28,156 nucleotides of DNA from CAITSH01 sp945892985 (lineage in GTDB: Bacteria > Pseudomonadota > Gammaproteobacteria > Burkholderiales > SG8-39): NCBI GenBank assembly GCA_945892985.1, contig CAMDDU010000055.1:1-28156 (forward strand). Direction: 5' to 3'. Position numbers and translations under genes: made by a program. The notes under the pieces are model-generated. The model searched no databases. It worked only from the letters and a program-made list of their open reading frames with translations, and was not told the origin of the DNA. Below are positions 8,556-15,738 of this stretch, one piece after another (the first letter of the stretch is position 1; each line of letters begins with the position of its first letter).

Positions 8556-9068
8556 CTACTTGAGACGCAACCAGGTGCGCCCCAGATCGTTATAGGCGTC
8601 GACCAGCCGGCGCAGGCTTCCCAAGAACGCCTTGCGCTCTGCGGGCGGCAGCAGCGCCACAGTGCGCCCGTGGGCGCGCCGCACGGCCTTTTCCATCGCC
8701 ATCGCCATCTTGCGTCCCTCGCGCGTCAGCGTACACAGCTTGGCGCGACTGTCCTCGGCCGACATTTTGCGCCCGATGAGGCCGCGCTCCTCGAGCCGGC
8801 GCAGCACATCGGTGGTGTTGGCGCGGTCTATGCCCACCTCGCCCGCAAGCGACACCTGGTCCGCCTCGCCGTGGTGCAAGAGGGCTGTCATGAGACTGTA
8901 CTGCACCGGCGTGATGCCAAATTCCTCACATTCCTCGGCAAACAAGGAGGTATGGATCTGGTGCAGCCGCCGGATTAAAAAACCGGGTCGGCGCTTGAGC
9001 ACTTCGCGCGCGGGCTTGCCGGAGCGCCTGGGAACAAGCGGCGGGGGGAGGGCGGTTTTTTGCTTCAT
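8556..9068 (-). CDS. MarR-family transcriptional regulator
   Basis: The product of about 170 aa is a MarR-type winged-helix repressor, normally a homodimer that releases DNA when a small aromatic or phenolic ligand binds. The N-terminal helix region (20-50) leads into the winged-helix domain at about 52-115. Recognisable parts are TPVQYSLMTAL, LAGEVGIDRANTTDVLRRL (recognition helix) and the wing with EDSRAKLCTLT, whose D-x-R motif is diagnostic of the family. Start choice is uncertain: ATG at 9068 (used here) or ATG at 9086; neither has a good Shine-Dalgarno sequence. A much longer upstream extension of this frame is only a shadow of the divergent hydrolase. It is divergent from the amidohydrolase and in line with the molybdenum hydroxylase genes, so it likely controls one or both. 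Confidence 0.92.
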   Translation of the reverse strand: MKQKTALPPPLVPRRSGKPAREVLKRRPGFLIRRLHQIHTSLFAEECEEFGITPVQYSLMTALLHHGEADQVSLAGEVGIDRANTTDVLRRLEERGLIGRKMSAEDSRAKLCTLTREGRKMAMAMEKAVRRAHGRTVALLPPAERKAFLGSLRRLVDAYNDLGRTWLRLK

Positions 9069-9191
9069 GGTTCGGGAGGTTTTCATTGGCGGTGCGGGCC
9101 ACCGGCTGCAAACAGTAGTGTGGGGTGGCATTCTCGCACGCCTGCGGCGAGCCGACAGCCGTCCGAAATCGGGCGCGGTGCGCGCCGGGCA

Positions 9192-9221
9192 TTGAGCAAG
9201 CGGCAATATTGTTAGTACAAT
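9192..9221 (+). promoter_or_regulatory. Predicted sigma70 promoter with an overlapping inverted repeat (candidate MarR operator)
   Basis: TTGAGC (9192-9197) and TACAAT (9216-9221) are separated by 18 bases, a reasonable sigma70 -35/-10 pair pointing toward the amidohydrolase gene. The inverted repeat ATTGT-TAGT-ACAAT (9208-9221) covers the -10 box exactly. MarR proteins typically bind such AT-rich palindromes between divergent genes and block RNA polymerase. The assignment to the neighbouring MarR protein is inference. Confidence 0.55.
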
Positions 9222-9254
9222 GACCAAACATCGACCAAACACCGACCAAACACC
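9222..9254. repeat. Three 11-bp direct repeats just after the predicted promoter
   Basis: GACCAAACATC, GACCAAACACC and GACCAAACACC lie head to tail at 9222-9232, 9233-9243 and 9244-9254. They begin directly after the -10 box, so they would lie in the 5' untranslated region. The 11-bp period places copies on the same face of the helix. Confidence 0.85.
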
Positions 9255-9296
9255 GGCGGCGCCCGGATTTTCTGCCCACCAGCAACGGAGACAAGC

Positions 9297-10574
9297 ATGA
9301 GCCAACAATTCGACACCATACTGCGCGGCGGCCGCGTCATTGATCCGGCGCAAAACATCGACGCCCTGCTGGACGTGGGCATCCGCGACGGCAAGATCGC
9401 CGCGCTCGCCGCCGGCCTGACACCGACACCAGGCGCCGGAACGACGGTGATCGACGTCAAGGACAAGCTGGTGCTGCCCGGGCTCATCGACACGCACGCC
9501 CACGTCTACCAATACGTGACCGGCACCTTCGGCCTCAACCCCGATCTGGTCGGCGTGCGCTCGGGCGTGACCACGCTCATCGACCAGGGCGGCCCCAGCT
9601 GCATGACGCTGCCCGGTTTCCGCAAGTTCATCGTCGAACCGGCCAAGAGCCGCGTCGTCGCATTCATCTCGTCCTACCTCGCCGGCGGCCTTGAGGGCCA
9701 CCTCTACCCCGACCTCTACCAGCCCTCCTGCGTCAATGTCGAGCACACCGTGCGCGTCGCGCTCGAGAACCCGGATATCGTCAAGGGCGTCAAGGCCCAC
9801 GCCGAAATCGGCGGCGCGTCGCGCTGGGGCGTCGAGGTGATGAAGCTCTCGGCGCAGATCGGCCGCGAAGCCAAGCTGCCGGTCTACGTCCACCTCGGCC
9901 AGCTGTGGCCGACCAAGGACCACATGGTGATGGACGCCGACGAACTGGTGCGCCAGATGGTGCCCCTGGTCAAGGCCGGCGACGTGCTGGCCCACCCGTT
10001 CACGCGCCATCCGGGCGGCTTCATCAATGCCGAGGGCAAGGTCCATCCCATCGTCTGGGAGGCGATAGCTCGGGGCGTGCGCGTTGACGTCGGCCATGGC
10101 TCGCATTTTTCCTTCGAAATGGCACGCAAAGCCCTCGAGGCGGGCATCATCCCCTACACCCTTGGCGCCGACCTGCACGGCCTGAACGTGCGCCCGCCCG
10201 AGGACAACGCCTTTCGCATGAGCGAGACCGACCGCCAGTCCAATCCTTTCTTTGGCGTGGCCGCATTCGGCCTGACACACGCCATGACAGAACTGCTGAC
10301 GCTGGGCGTGGCGCTCAACGACGTGGTGAAGACGGTGACCAGCAACGCCGCCGAGCTGGTAAACATGTCCGACAGCATCGGCTCTCTTGCGGTCGGCCGC
10401 GCCGCCGACGTCAGCGTGATCGACATGCTTTCGGGCAAGTTCACGCTGCAGGACAACCTGCGCGTCAAGGTCACCGCGGAGCGCTATCTCTCACCGGTGT
10501 TCTGCCTGCTTGCCGGCAAGCGTTACGATGCCGACTCGCCCATCCTGCCCATGCCTATGGCCGCAGCGGCCTGA
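9297..10574 (+). CDS. Metallo-dependent amidohydrolase/deacetylase family protein
   Basis: The product of 425 aa belongs to the amidohydrolase superfamily, in the group annotated as amidohydrolase/deacetylase family metallohydrolase, related to dihydroorotase and adenine deaminase. The N-terminal composite beta-sandwich part has LRGGRVIDP at 9-17. The metal-binding motif is DTHAHVY with His67 and His69. Further likely ligands are a lysine at 163 or 166 (possible carboxylated bridge), His199, His233 and Asp292 in TLGADLHG. The C-terminal strand segment LAVGRAADVSVID closes the sandwich. The family hydrolyses C-N bonds in rings or amides in the cytoplasm. CGGAG lies 6-10 bases before the ATG. 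Divergence from marR, and proximity to a molybdenum hydroxylase, point to hydrolysis or ring opening of a hydroxylated compound. The exact substrate is unknown. Its 3' end overlaps the convergent esterase gene by 20 bases. Confidence 0.9.
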   Translation: MSQQFDTILRGGRVIDPAQNIDALLDVGIRDGKIAALAAGLTPTPGAGTTVIDVKDKLVLPGLIDTHAHVYQYVTGTFGLNPDLVGVRSGVTTLIDQGGPSCMTLPGFRKFIVEPAKSRVVAFISSYLAGGLEGHLYPDLYQPSCVNVEHTVRVALENPDIVKGVKAHAEIGGASRWGVEVMKLSAQIGREAKLPVYVHLGQLWPTKDHMVMDADELVRQMVPLVKAGDVLAHPFTRHPGGFINAEGKVHPIVWEAIARGVRVDVGHGSHFSFEMARKALEAGIIPYTLGADLHGLNVRPPEDNAFRMSETDRQSNPFFGVAAFGLTHAMTELLTLGVALNDVVKTVTSNAAELVNMSDSIGSLAVGRAADVSVIDMLSGKFTLQDNLRVKVTAERYLSPVFCLLAGKRYDADSPILPMPMAAAA

Positions 10575-11541
10575 CCCCTGCGCCCGTTCGCGCCAGTTCC
10601 CGTGTCAAACCCTGCGCCAGGCGAGAAATGGCGTGGGGTGATGCGGCGAGCACGGCCCCCATGGTGAGAAAGCCGTGCACCATGCCCTCAAAACATTCGT
10701 AGGTCACATCCACGCCGGCGGCGCGCAGCCGGTCCGCGTAGGCGCGCCCCATGTCCAGCAGCGGGTCAAAGCCGGCGGTGATAATATAGGCGGGCGGCAG
10801 CCCCGACAGGTCGGCGGCACGCAAGGGTGAGGCGCGCCAGTCGGCGATGTCGGTTTCAGCGCGCAGATACTGCTCGCGATACCAGACCATGTCGGCGCGG
10901 GTGAGCATGTAACCCTCGGCGTAATCGCTGACCGACGGCGTGTCCAGCCCCTGGTCGGTCACCGGATAGACCAGCAGTTGCATTATCAGTTGCGGATCTC
11001 CGGGCTGGGGCTGGTCGCGCAAGCTTAGCGCCGCCGCCGCGGCGAGATTGCCGCCGGCGCTGTCGCCGGCAACGGCCATGCGCGCCAGGTCCAGGCCCAG
11101 TTCGCCCGCCTGCGCCGCAACCCAGCGCACGGCGGCAATGCTGTCATCAACCGCGGCGGGAAATTTGTGCTCGGGCGCCAGGCGGTAATCGACCGCGATC
11201 ACGGCACAGTGCGCCGCGTTGGCAAGCTGCCGGCAAACCACATCATGGCTATACAGGTCGCCAACGACCCAGCCGCCGCCGTGGAAATACACCACCGCAG
11301 GCAGCCCGGCGCCGGACGCCGTTCCAAGTCCGCGATACAGGCGCAGCGCCAGCGCCCCGCCCGGCCCCGGCATGAGAAGATCGCGCACCGACTCGACATC
11401 GGGGGTGGGCGGGCGCACCGGCGCCCGCGAACGCAGATATTGCTCGCGCGCCGCCACCGGGCTGAGCGATTGCAGCAGCGGGGCATTCGAGCGCGCCGCC
11501 GCCTCAAGCAGAGCCCGCACCTGCGGGTCCAGTTGCTTCAT
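10555..11541 (-). CDS. Alpha/beta hydrolase, hormone-sensitive-lipase family (type IV esterase)
   Basis: The product of 328 aa is an alpha/beta-fold carboxylesterase. The HSL-family oxyanion motif HGGGW lies at 87-91, the nucleophile motif GDSAGG has Ser161, and the remaining triad members are Asp259 (in AGFDPLLD) and His289 (in EGMVHGF). No signal peptide is seen, so it is likely cytoplasmic. The start at 11541 was chosen over an in-frame extension to 11691 because AAGGAG lies 8 bases upstream and the extension runs into the transporter gene. It follows the MFS transporter gene by 47 bases on the same strand, probably in one operon. An esterase next to a transporter suggests hydrolysis of an imported ester or lactone. 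The overlap with the amidohydrolase 3' end is tail to tail. Confidence 0.92.
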   Translation of the reverse strand: MKQLDPQVRALLEAAARSNAPLLQSLSPVAAREQYLRSRAPVRPPTPDVESVRDLLMPGPGGALALRLYRGLGTASGAGLPAVVYFHGGGWVVGDLYSHDVVCRQLANAAHCAVIAVDYRLAPEHKFPAAVDDSIAAVRWVAAQAGELGLDLARMAVAGDSAGGNLAAAAALSLRDQPQPGDPQLIMQLLVYPVTDQGLDTPSVSDYAEGYMLTRADMVWYREQYLRAETDIADWRASPLRAADLSGLPPAYIITAGFDPLLDMGRAYADRLRAAGVDVTYECFEGMVHGFLTMGAVLAASPHAISRLAQGLTRELARTGAGVRPLRP

Positions 11542-11588
11542 ACCGTCATCTCCTTGAACACACCAACAAGCAAAATAAGGCCGGAAAA

Positions 11589-12770
11589 TCAGGCCGCCAT
11601 CGTTTGGCCGCGACGCACGATCATCATCCACAGCAAGCCTACGACAGCGATGAAAATGAAAGGCAGCGCGAGGTAATTGATCGTGTCCCAACCGTTTCGA
11701 TCGAGCAGCAGGCCGGAGGAAAACGAGGTCGTCGCCATGGTCACGAAAATGATCATGTCGTTGATACCCTGCACCTTGGCCTTTTCAGAAGGGCGGTAGC
11801 TCTCGGTGAGCAGCGTGGTGCCACCGATGTAGAGGAAATTCCAGCCAACGCCCAGCAGCACCATCGCCGCCCAGAAATGCGCGACGGTGATGCCCGAGAG
11901 CGCGATGGCGACGCAGACGTAAAGGATCAGCGCACCGACGAACATGACGCTCAACACGCCAAAGCGCGTGATCAACGAGCCGGTGAAGAACGACGGCCCG
12001 AACATGCCGATGACGTGCCAGCCTATGACCATCGCCGCATCACCAAACGGATGCCCGCAAAACCCCATCGCGAGGGGCGTCGAAACCATCAGCAGGTTCA
12101 TCACGCCGTAACCGACGGTGGCGGCGGTCACCGCCACAAAAAACGCCGGCTGCACGGCGATCTCGCGCATCGGCCTGACCGGTCCGGCCAGTTCTGCCTC
12201 GCTCGGCGACGGGATGTCCAGCCAGCGCAACAACACGATCACCACGACGAGGAAAAAAATCAGCGACAGGTAGGCACCCATATATTGCGTCGTGAAGAGG
12301 TCGACCGTGCGCTGACTGAACTGCGGCCCGACAATGCCCCCGACCAGGCCCCCCGCGAGAACCAGCGAAATCGCCCGCGCCTTGAAATCGTCCTTGCAAG
12401 CGTCGGCGGCGGCAAAGCGGTAATACTGCCCGAAGGCGTTATAGACACCGAACACTATGGTGCCGCAGCACATCAACCAGAAACTGGAGAGCCACAGCGC
12501 GAGCGAGCAGATCAGCGCCCCCAGTATTCCCGCGAGCGCACCGACGGTGAAACCGGCGCGGCGTCCGAAGCGGCGCATCAGCATCGAAGCGGGTACGGTG
12601 CTCAGCGCCGCCCCCACCACCCAGCCGGTCACCGGCAGCGTGGCGAGGGCCTTGTTCGACGCAAGCGCGTATCCGGCGAGGCCGTTGAGCGCGATGACGG
12701 TGGCGTTGTTGGTGAACAGCAGCGCCTGGCAGGCGGCGAGCAGCGAGACGTTCTTCTTGGTGGCGTCCAT
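11589..12770 (-). CDS. MFS transporter
   Basis: The product of about 393 aa is an integral inner-membrane protein of the major facilitator superfamily. About 12 hydrophobic segments are visible, with the typical basic loop between helices 2 and 3 (MRRFGRRAGF) and a central hydrophilic stretch near residues 190-200. The helix around MVLLGVGWNFLYIGGTTL is typical of drug or metabolite MFS carriers. The start at 12770 (MDATKK) was preferred over a GTG 15 bases upstream; the Shine-Dalgarno sequence is weak for both. It is first in a leftward pair with the HSL-type esterase. The substrate cannot be deduced; the gene neighbourhood suggests an organic acid or aromatic-type metabolite. Confidence 0.9.
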   Translation of the reverse strand: MDATKKNVSLLAACQALLFTNNATVIALNGLAGYALASNKALATLPVTGWVVGAALSTVPASMLMRRFGRRAGFTVGALAGILGALICSLALWLSSFWLMCCGTIVFGVYNAFGQYYRFAAADACKDDFKARAISLVLAGGLVGGIVGPQFSQRTVDLFTTQYMGAYLSLIFFLVVVIVLLRWLDIPSPSEAELAGPVRPMREIAVQPAFFVAVTAATVGYGVMNLLMVSTPLAMGFCGHPFGDAAMVIGWHVIGMFGPSFFTGSLITRFGVLSVMFVGALILYVCVAIALSGITVAHFWAAMVLLGVGWNFLYIGGTTLLTESYRPSEKAKVQGINDMIIFVTMATTSFSSGLLLDRNGWDTINYLALPFIFIAVVGLLWMMIVRRGQTMAA

Positions 12771-13096
12771 GCATTCCGGGGCCACTGCGGGCGCGGCAAA
12801 GCTGCGGCTGCCGTATGGCTGCGACAGATTATAGAGGGAGAATCGGTGCTTCGCCCATGAAACAGAGCCTGCCCATAGGATTCACCAGAGGGAGGGCGCT
12901 GACGCGCATATCGCCTTCCCCGGTCGTTCCTCCCTCTGCGCCCCCTATGAAATACCCGCTTTGGGCGATTGACAAGGTGCACAGAGTGAAGCATCCTCCT
13001 GATGCACGATTTCACTGGGGGGTTTCTCAGTCGAATATTTTGCTTGAATCCACTAGCTTGATTCTTGTTCGATTTAATTTTTAGAGGGAGATTCTC
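12771..13096. other. 326-bp intergenic region between the MFS and SWIB genes
   Basis: No gene is visible. A perfect 10-bp inverted repeat, CAGAGGGAGG at 12886-12895 and CCTCCCTCTG at 12929-12938, encloses a 33-bp loop. A consensus TTGACA at 12969-12974 points toward the SWIB gene, but the hexamer 17 bases on (CATCCT) is a poor -10 box, so no promoter is called. The last 80 bases are AT-rich and end in the AGAGGGAGA Shine-Dalgarno sequence of the SWIB gene. Confidence 0.4.
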
Positions 13097-13444
13097 ATGG
13101 CCACGAAGAAAAAAGTTGCTGCGAAAAAAACGGTTGCAAAAAAAGTTGTAAAGAAAACGGTTGCCAAAAAGCCCGCAAAGAAAAAAACTGCGAGAAAGCC
13201 TAATGCAGCATTCATGAAGCCGGTCAACCCGACAGGCGCTCTGATTGCAGTGATCGGCTCGACCCCGATGCCGCGGACCGAAGTCACGAAAAAAGTCTGG
13301 GCTTACATCAAGAAGAACAAGCTCCAGGACGAGAAGAACCGTCGCAACATCAACGCCGACGAGAAACTCAAAGACGTGTTCGGTGGCAAGAAACAGGTCT
13401 CGATGTTTGAACTGACCAAGCTGGTCAGCAAGCTGCTCAAGTAA
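13097..13444 (+). CDS. SWIB/MDM2 domain protein with a histone H1-like lysine-rich tail
   Basis: The product of 115 aa joins two parts. Residues 1-36 are a Lys/Ala-rich tail built from KKxVAKK-type repeats, resembling histone H1 C-termini and bacterial H1-like proteins. Residues 38-113 form a SWIB domain: FMKPVNPTGALIAVIG, PRTEVTKKVWAYIKKNKLQD, then KLKDVFGGKKQVSMFELTKL. The same arrangement is known from beta-proteobacteria and chlamydiae. The tail should bind DNA without sequence specificity, and the SWIB part may mediate protein contacts in the nucleoid; both are inference from family knowledge. AGAGGGAGA lies directly upstream of the ATG. The gene stands alone and ends in a strong terminator, suggesting a well-expressed single-gene unit. 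Confidence 0.95.
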   Translation: MATKKKVAAKKTVAKKVVKKTVAKKPAKKKTARKPNAAFMKPVNPTGALIAVIGSTPMPRTEVTKKVWAYIKKNKLQDEKNRRNINADEKLKDVFGGKKQVSMFELTKLVSKLLK

Positions 13445-13460
13445 CAGCAGTAAGCCGGTA

Positions 13461-13496
13461 AAAAAGGCGTCCCCGCGCGAGCGGCGACGCCTTTTT
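13461..13496 (+). terminator. Rho-independent terminator of the SWIB gene
   Basis: AAAAAGGCGTC (13461-13471) pairs with GACGCCTTTTT (13486-13496) around a 14-base loop, 17 bases after the SWIB stop. The GC stem flanked by A and T runs can work in both directions. Confidence 0.9.
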
Positions 13497-13552
13497 CATT
13501 GGGGAAACGGCAAAAAAACGCCGCAGGCCCCTGCTCCGCACAAACCGCACGA

Positions 13553-13602
13553 GTTCGCCTGAGCTCGCCTTGGTCCGCCTTAGTTCGCCTTAGTTCGCCC
13601 TG
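13553..13602. repeat. Five degenerate 10-bp tandem repeats
   Basis: Units GTTCGCCTGA, GCTCGCCTTG, GTCCGCCTTA, GTTCGCCTTA and GTTCGCCCTG follow each other without gaps between the SWIB terminator and the 3' end of azlD. No ORF covers them. The role is unknown. Confidence 0.85.
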
Positions 13603-13716
13603 ACCCGATCATTGACCATCAGGCCGGCCTCGCCGAGAGATTCGTGCGCGCCGCGATGCCCCCGTGCAAGCGTGTCGAACTTGATGGCTTGTATCCGGGC
13701 GGGCACACGACCCGCT

Positions 13717-14049
13717 TCAGGCCATGGCCAAGGCCCGCAATAAGGCCATAGACGCGACACCCGCCGCCACCGCCCCTATCAGGCTGCGTGTCAGGGCCGC
13801 CACCAGCAGCACCGGCAGGATGGCGAGCAGCGCCGCGTTATGGGCGAGGGGCAGCAAGCGCCCTCCCCCGATCGCGAGATCCTGCGCCAGCAGCGCCGCC
13901 ATGATCGCGACCGGAACCTGTGACAACCAGATGCGCAGCCATGGCGGCAGCGCCACGCGCGCCAGCAACACCAGCGGAAGCACCCGTGGCGGCAGCGTCA
14001 CGCCGGCACAGCCGAGCGCGATCAGCAGGACGTATTCGCGGATTTCCAT
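13717..14049 (-). CDS. azlD: AzlD family branched-chain amino acid export subunit
   Basis: The product of 110 aa is a small hydrophobic inner-membrane protein with about four transmembrane segments, matching the AzlD family in length and in the pattern LGCAGVTLPPRVLPLVLL near the N-terminus. AzlD works with AzlC as a two-protein exporter of branched-chain amino acids or analogues (LIV-E family). Its ATG lies inside the 3' end of azlC (28-base overlap in a different frame), showing tight translational coupling. No regulator gene is adjacent. Identification by topology, length and partner gene is strong; the substrate is inferred from the family. Confidence 0.88.
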   Translation of the reverse strand: MEIREYVLLIALGCAGVTLPPRVLPLVLLARVALPPWLRIWLSQVPVAIMAALLAQDLAIGGGRLLPLAHNAALLAILPVLLVAALTRSLIGAVAAGVASMALLRALAMA

Positions 14050-14765
14050 TTTTGCAAAAAAAGCCCGGCGGTGGCGGCGGCAAGGGTGGCGATGAGAATA
14101 TTCCAGTTGCCCGGCAGCGCCAGCGCCACCATGACCGAAAACAGCGCCGCCAGCGCGGCGACGGCAAGGCCGGTTGTTCGCGCCGCACGAGGCTGCGCGC
14201 CCAGTTGCAACACCAGCAGCGCGCCGAACATCGCGGCCAGCGCAAAATCAAAGCCAAGCGCGCGCGTACCGCCGACGCGCCCGCCCAACAGCGCCCCGGC
14301 CAGATTCGCCAGCGCCCAGGCGGCGTATGCAGACACGTTGAGGCCAAACATCCAGCGCGCCGTGAATGCGCCCGGCCCGGCCGTTGTTGGCGTGGCGCCT
14401 GCGGCGGTAAGCCTGCCCCAGGCGACGACAAAGGTCTCATCGGTGAGCTGCGCGCCGATCAGCGCGTTCTGCCACACCGGGAAATTGCGGCAATACGGCG
14501 CCAGCGCCGAGGCCAGCAGCAAATGGCGCAGGTTGACGAAAAACACCGTGACAATGGCCGTTGCCGGTGACACCGCCGATGCGATCAGGCTCGCCACCAC
14601 GAACTGCGCCGAGCCGGCGTAGAGCAGCAGCGACAGCAGCATAACCTCGGCCACTGACAGGCCGGCCGCGCGCTGCACCACGCCGGCGGCAAAGCCGATG
14701 GACAGGTAAGCGAGCACAACCGGCAGGGCGGCGCGGCTTCCGCCGAAAAATCCGCCCGCGCTCAT
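14022..14765 (-). CDS. azlC: AzlC family branched-chain amino acid export permease
   Basis: The product of 247 aa is a polytopic inner-membrane protein. The AzlC family hallmarks are visible: GFAAGVVQRAAGLS near residue 25, then LLYAGSAQFVVASLI at about 48-62, and VNLRHLLLASALAPY at about 76-90. It ends in a short basic tail where the azlD start lies. Together with AzlD it forms a LIV-E type exporter for leucine, isoleucine, valine or analogues. It is divergent from the thioredoxin-like gene, with about 200 bp between them. No clear Shine-Dalgarno sequence precedes the ATG at 14765. Confidence 0.92.
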   Translation of the reverse strand: MSAGGFFGGSRAALPVVLAYLSIGFAAGVVQRAAGLSVAEVMLLSLLLYAGSAQFVVASLIASAVSPATAIVTVFFVNLRHLLLASALAPYCRNFPVWQNALIGAQLTDETFVVAWGRLTAAGATPTTAGPGAFTARWMFGLNVSAYAAWALANLAGALLGGRVGGTRALGFDFALAAMFGALLVLQLGAQPRAARTTGLAVAALAALFSVMVALALPGNWNILIATLAAATAGLFLQKWKSANTSC

Positions 14766-14963
14766 GCGCTCATCCGGACGCGCTCATGCGGCAGGTGTGG
14801 CCGGCCTTTGGCCTTTGGCTTCCAGCTAGCGCGCATCATGGCCAAGCAGCTTGATCGCCATGATGCGAAAATCGCCTCCACGATGATCAAATACCTTCTG
14901 GTAGCAAGCCACGGCAAAACCGGTGGCGTGGACGCAATGCATGCGTTGGACGGAACGGGCGGA

Positions 14964-15539
14964 ATGGGCTGTCATGGTGTGCTGCGCTATGGTATCCGAG
15001 CCGGCGCGGCCGGTGTGCTGCTGTGCCTGCTTGGCCTGTTCACGCTGGCAACGCTAGTCACGCTCCTCACGCCGGGCAATACCGTGGCCGCGGAACTATT
15101 GCCTTGGAAAGGCCCCGGCGCCGCGCCGCCGCTGGTGCTGCGCGACCTCGACGGACGCGAGCACCGCCTCGCCGATTATCGCGGCAAGGTCGTGGTCATC
15201 AACTTCTGGGCAACCTGGTGCGAGCCCTGCCGCGCGGAAATGCCCTCGCTGCAACGGCTCGCCGATCACATGGCCGGCCGGCCCTTCGTGCTGCTGGGCG
15301 TGGACATGGCCGACAGCGAGCCCAGGGTGCGCGCCTTCCTGCAGCAAACACCGGTGCGTTTTCCGCTGCTGCTCGATCGCGACGGCGCGGTGGCGAAGGC
15401 GTGGAAGGTGAAACTGCTCCCGACCACGCTGATCATCGACCAGGCGCAACGCATACGCCACGTCGCCTACGGTGAACTGGTCTGGGATTCGGCCAAGATA
15501 AAAGCGGCTATCGAACAATTGCTCAAGCCGGTAAAATAG
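14964..15539 (+). CDS. TlpA/ResA-like exported thiol-disulfide protein
   Basis: The product of about 191 aa has an N-terminal hydrophobic segment (about 12-36) that acts as signal peptide or membrane anchor, followed by a periplasmic thioredoxin-like domain. The active-site motif is WCEPC with Cys86 and Cys89, and the cis-proline is in LLPTTLIID (Pro153). The WxxxC surroundings VVVINFWATWCEPCRAEMP are typical of TlpA/ResA reductants that act in cytochrome c maturation or on specific periplasmic proteins. The start is uncertain: the frame is open back to 14808 with ATGs at 14808, 14838, 14937 and 14964. I used 14964 because it places the hydrophobic segment close to the N-terminus. Neighbours do not reveal the partner protein. 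Confidence 0.88.
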   Translation: MGCHGVLRYGIRAGAAGVLLCLLGLFTLATLVTLLTPGNTVAAELLPWKGPGAAPPLVLRDLDGREHRLADYRGKVVVINFWATWCEPCRAEMPSLQRLADHMAGRPFVLLGVDMADSEPRVRAFLQQTPVRFPLLLDRDGAVAKAWKVKLLPTTLIIDQAQRIRHVAYGELVWDSAKIKAAIEQLLKPVK

Positions 15540-15738
15540 GGTCGCACCCGCGTTTCACCGGGCTTTTCCAGCCAGCCAAGCAGCGGAACAGACAGACAAA
15601 CAGGGCGCCCTGTCGCGCGCCCCGTCCCTGCGGGTGCCGTTCCGATGCTGCGCTCCGCGCGAGGCCGTTACCCCCCCGCGTGAATGCCTGGACTTACGCA
15701 ACCGGCACCTTCACTGCCATTGTCTTCGGAGATTCAAC

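Noticed and set aside
8556..10280. 574-codon minus-strand frame extending marR upstream
   Set aside because: The upstream part is antisense to the clear amidohydrolase gene and has no family features; only the last 170 codons encode the MarR protein.
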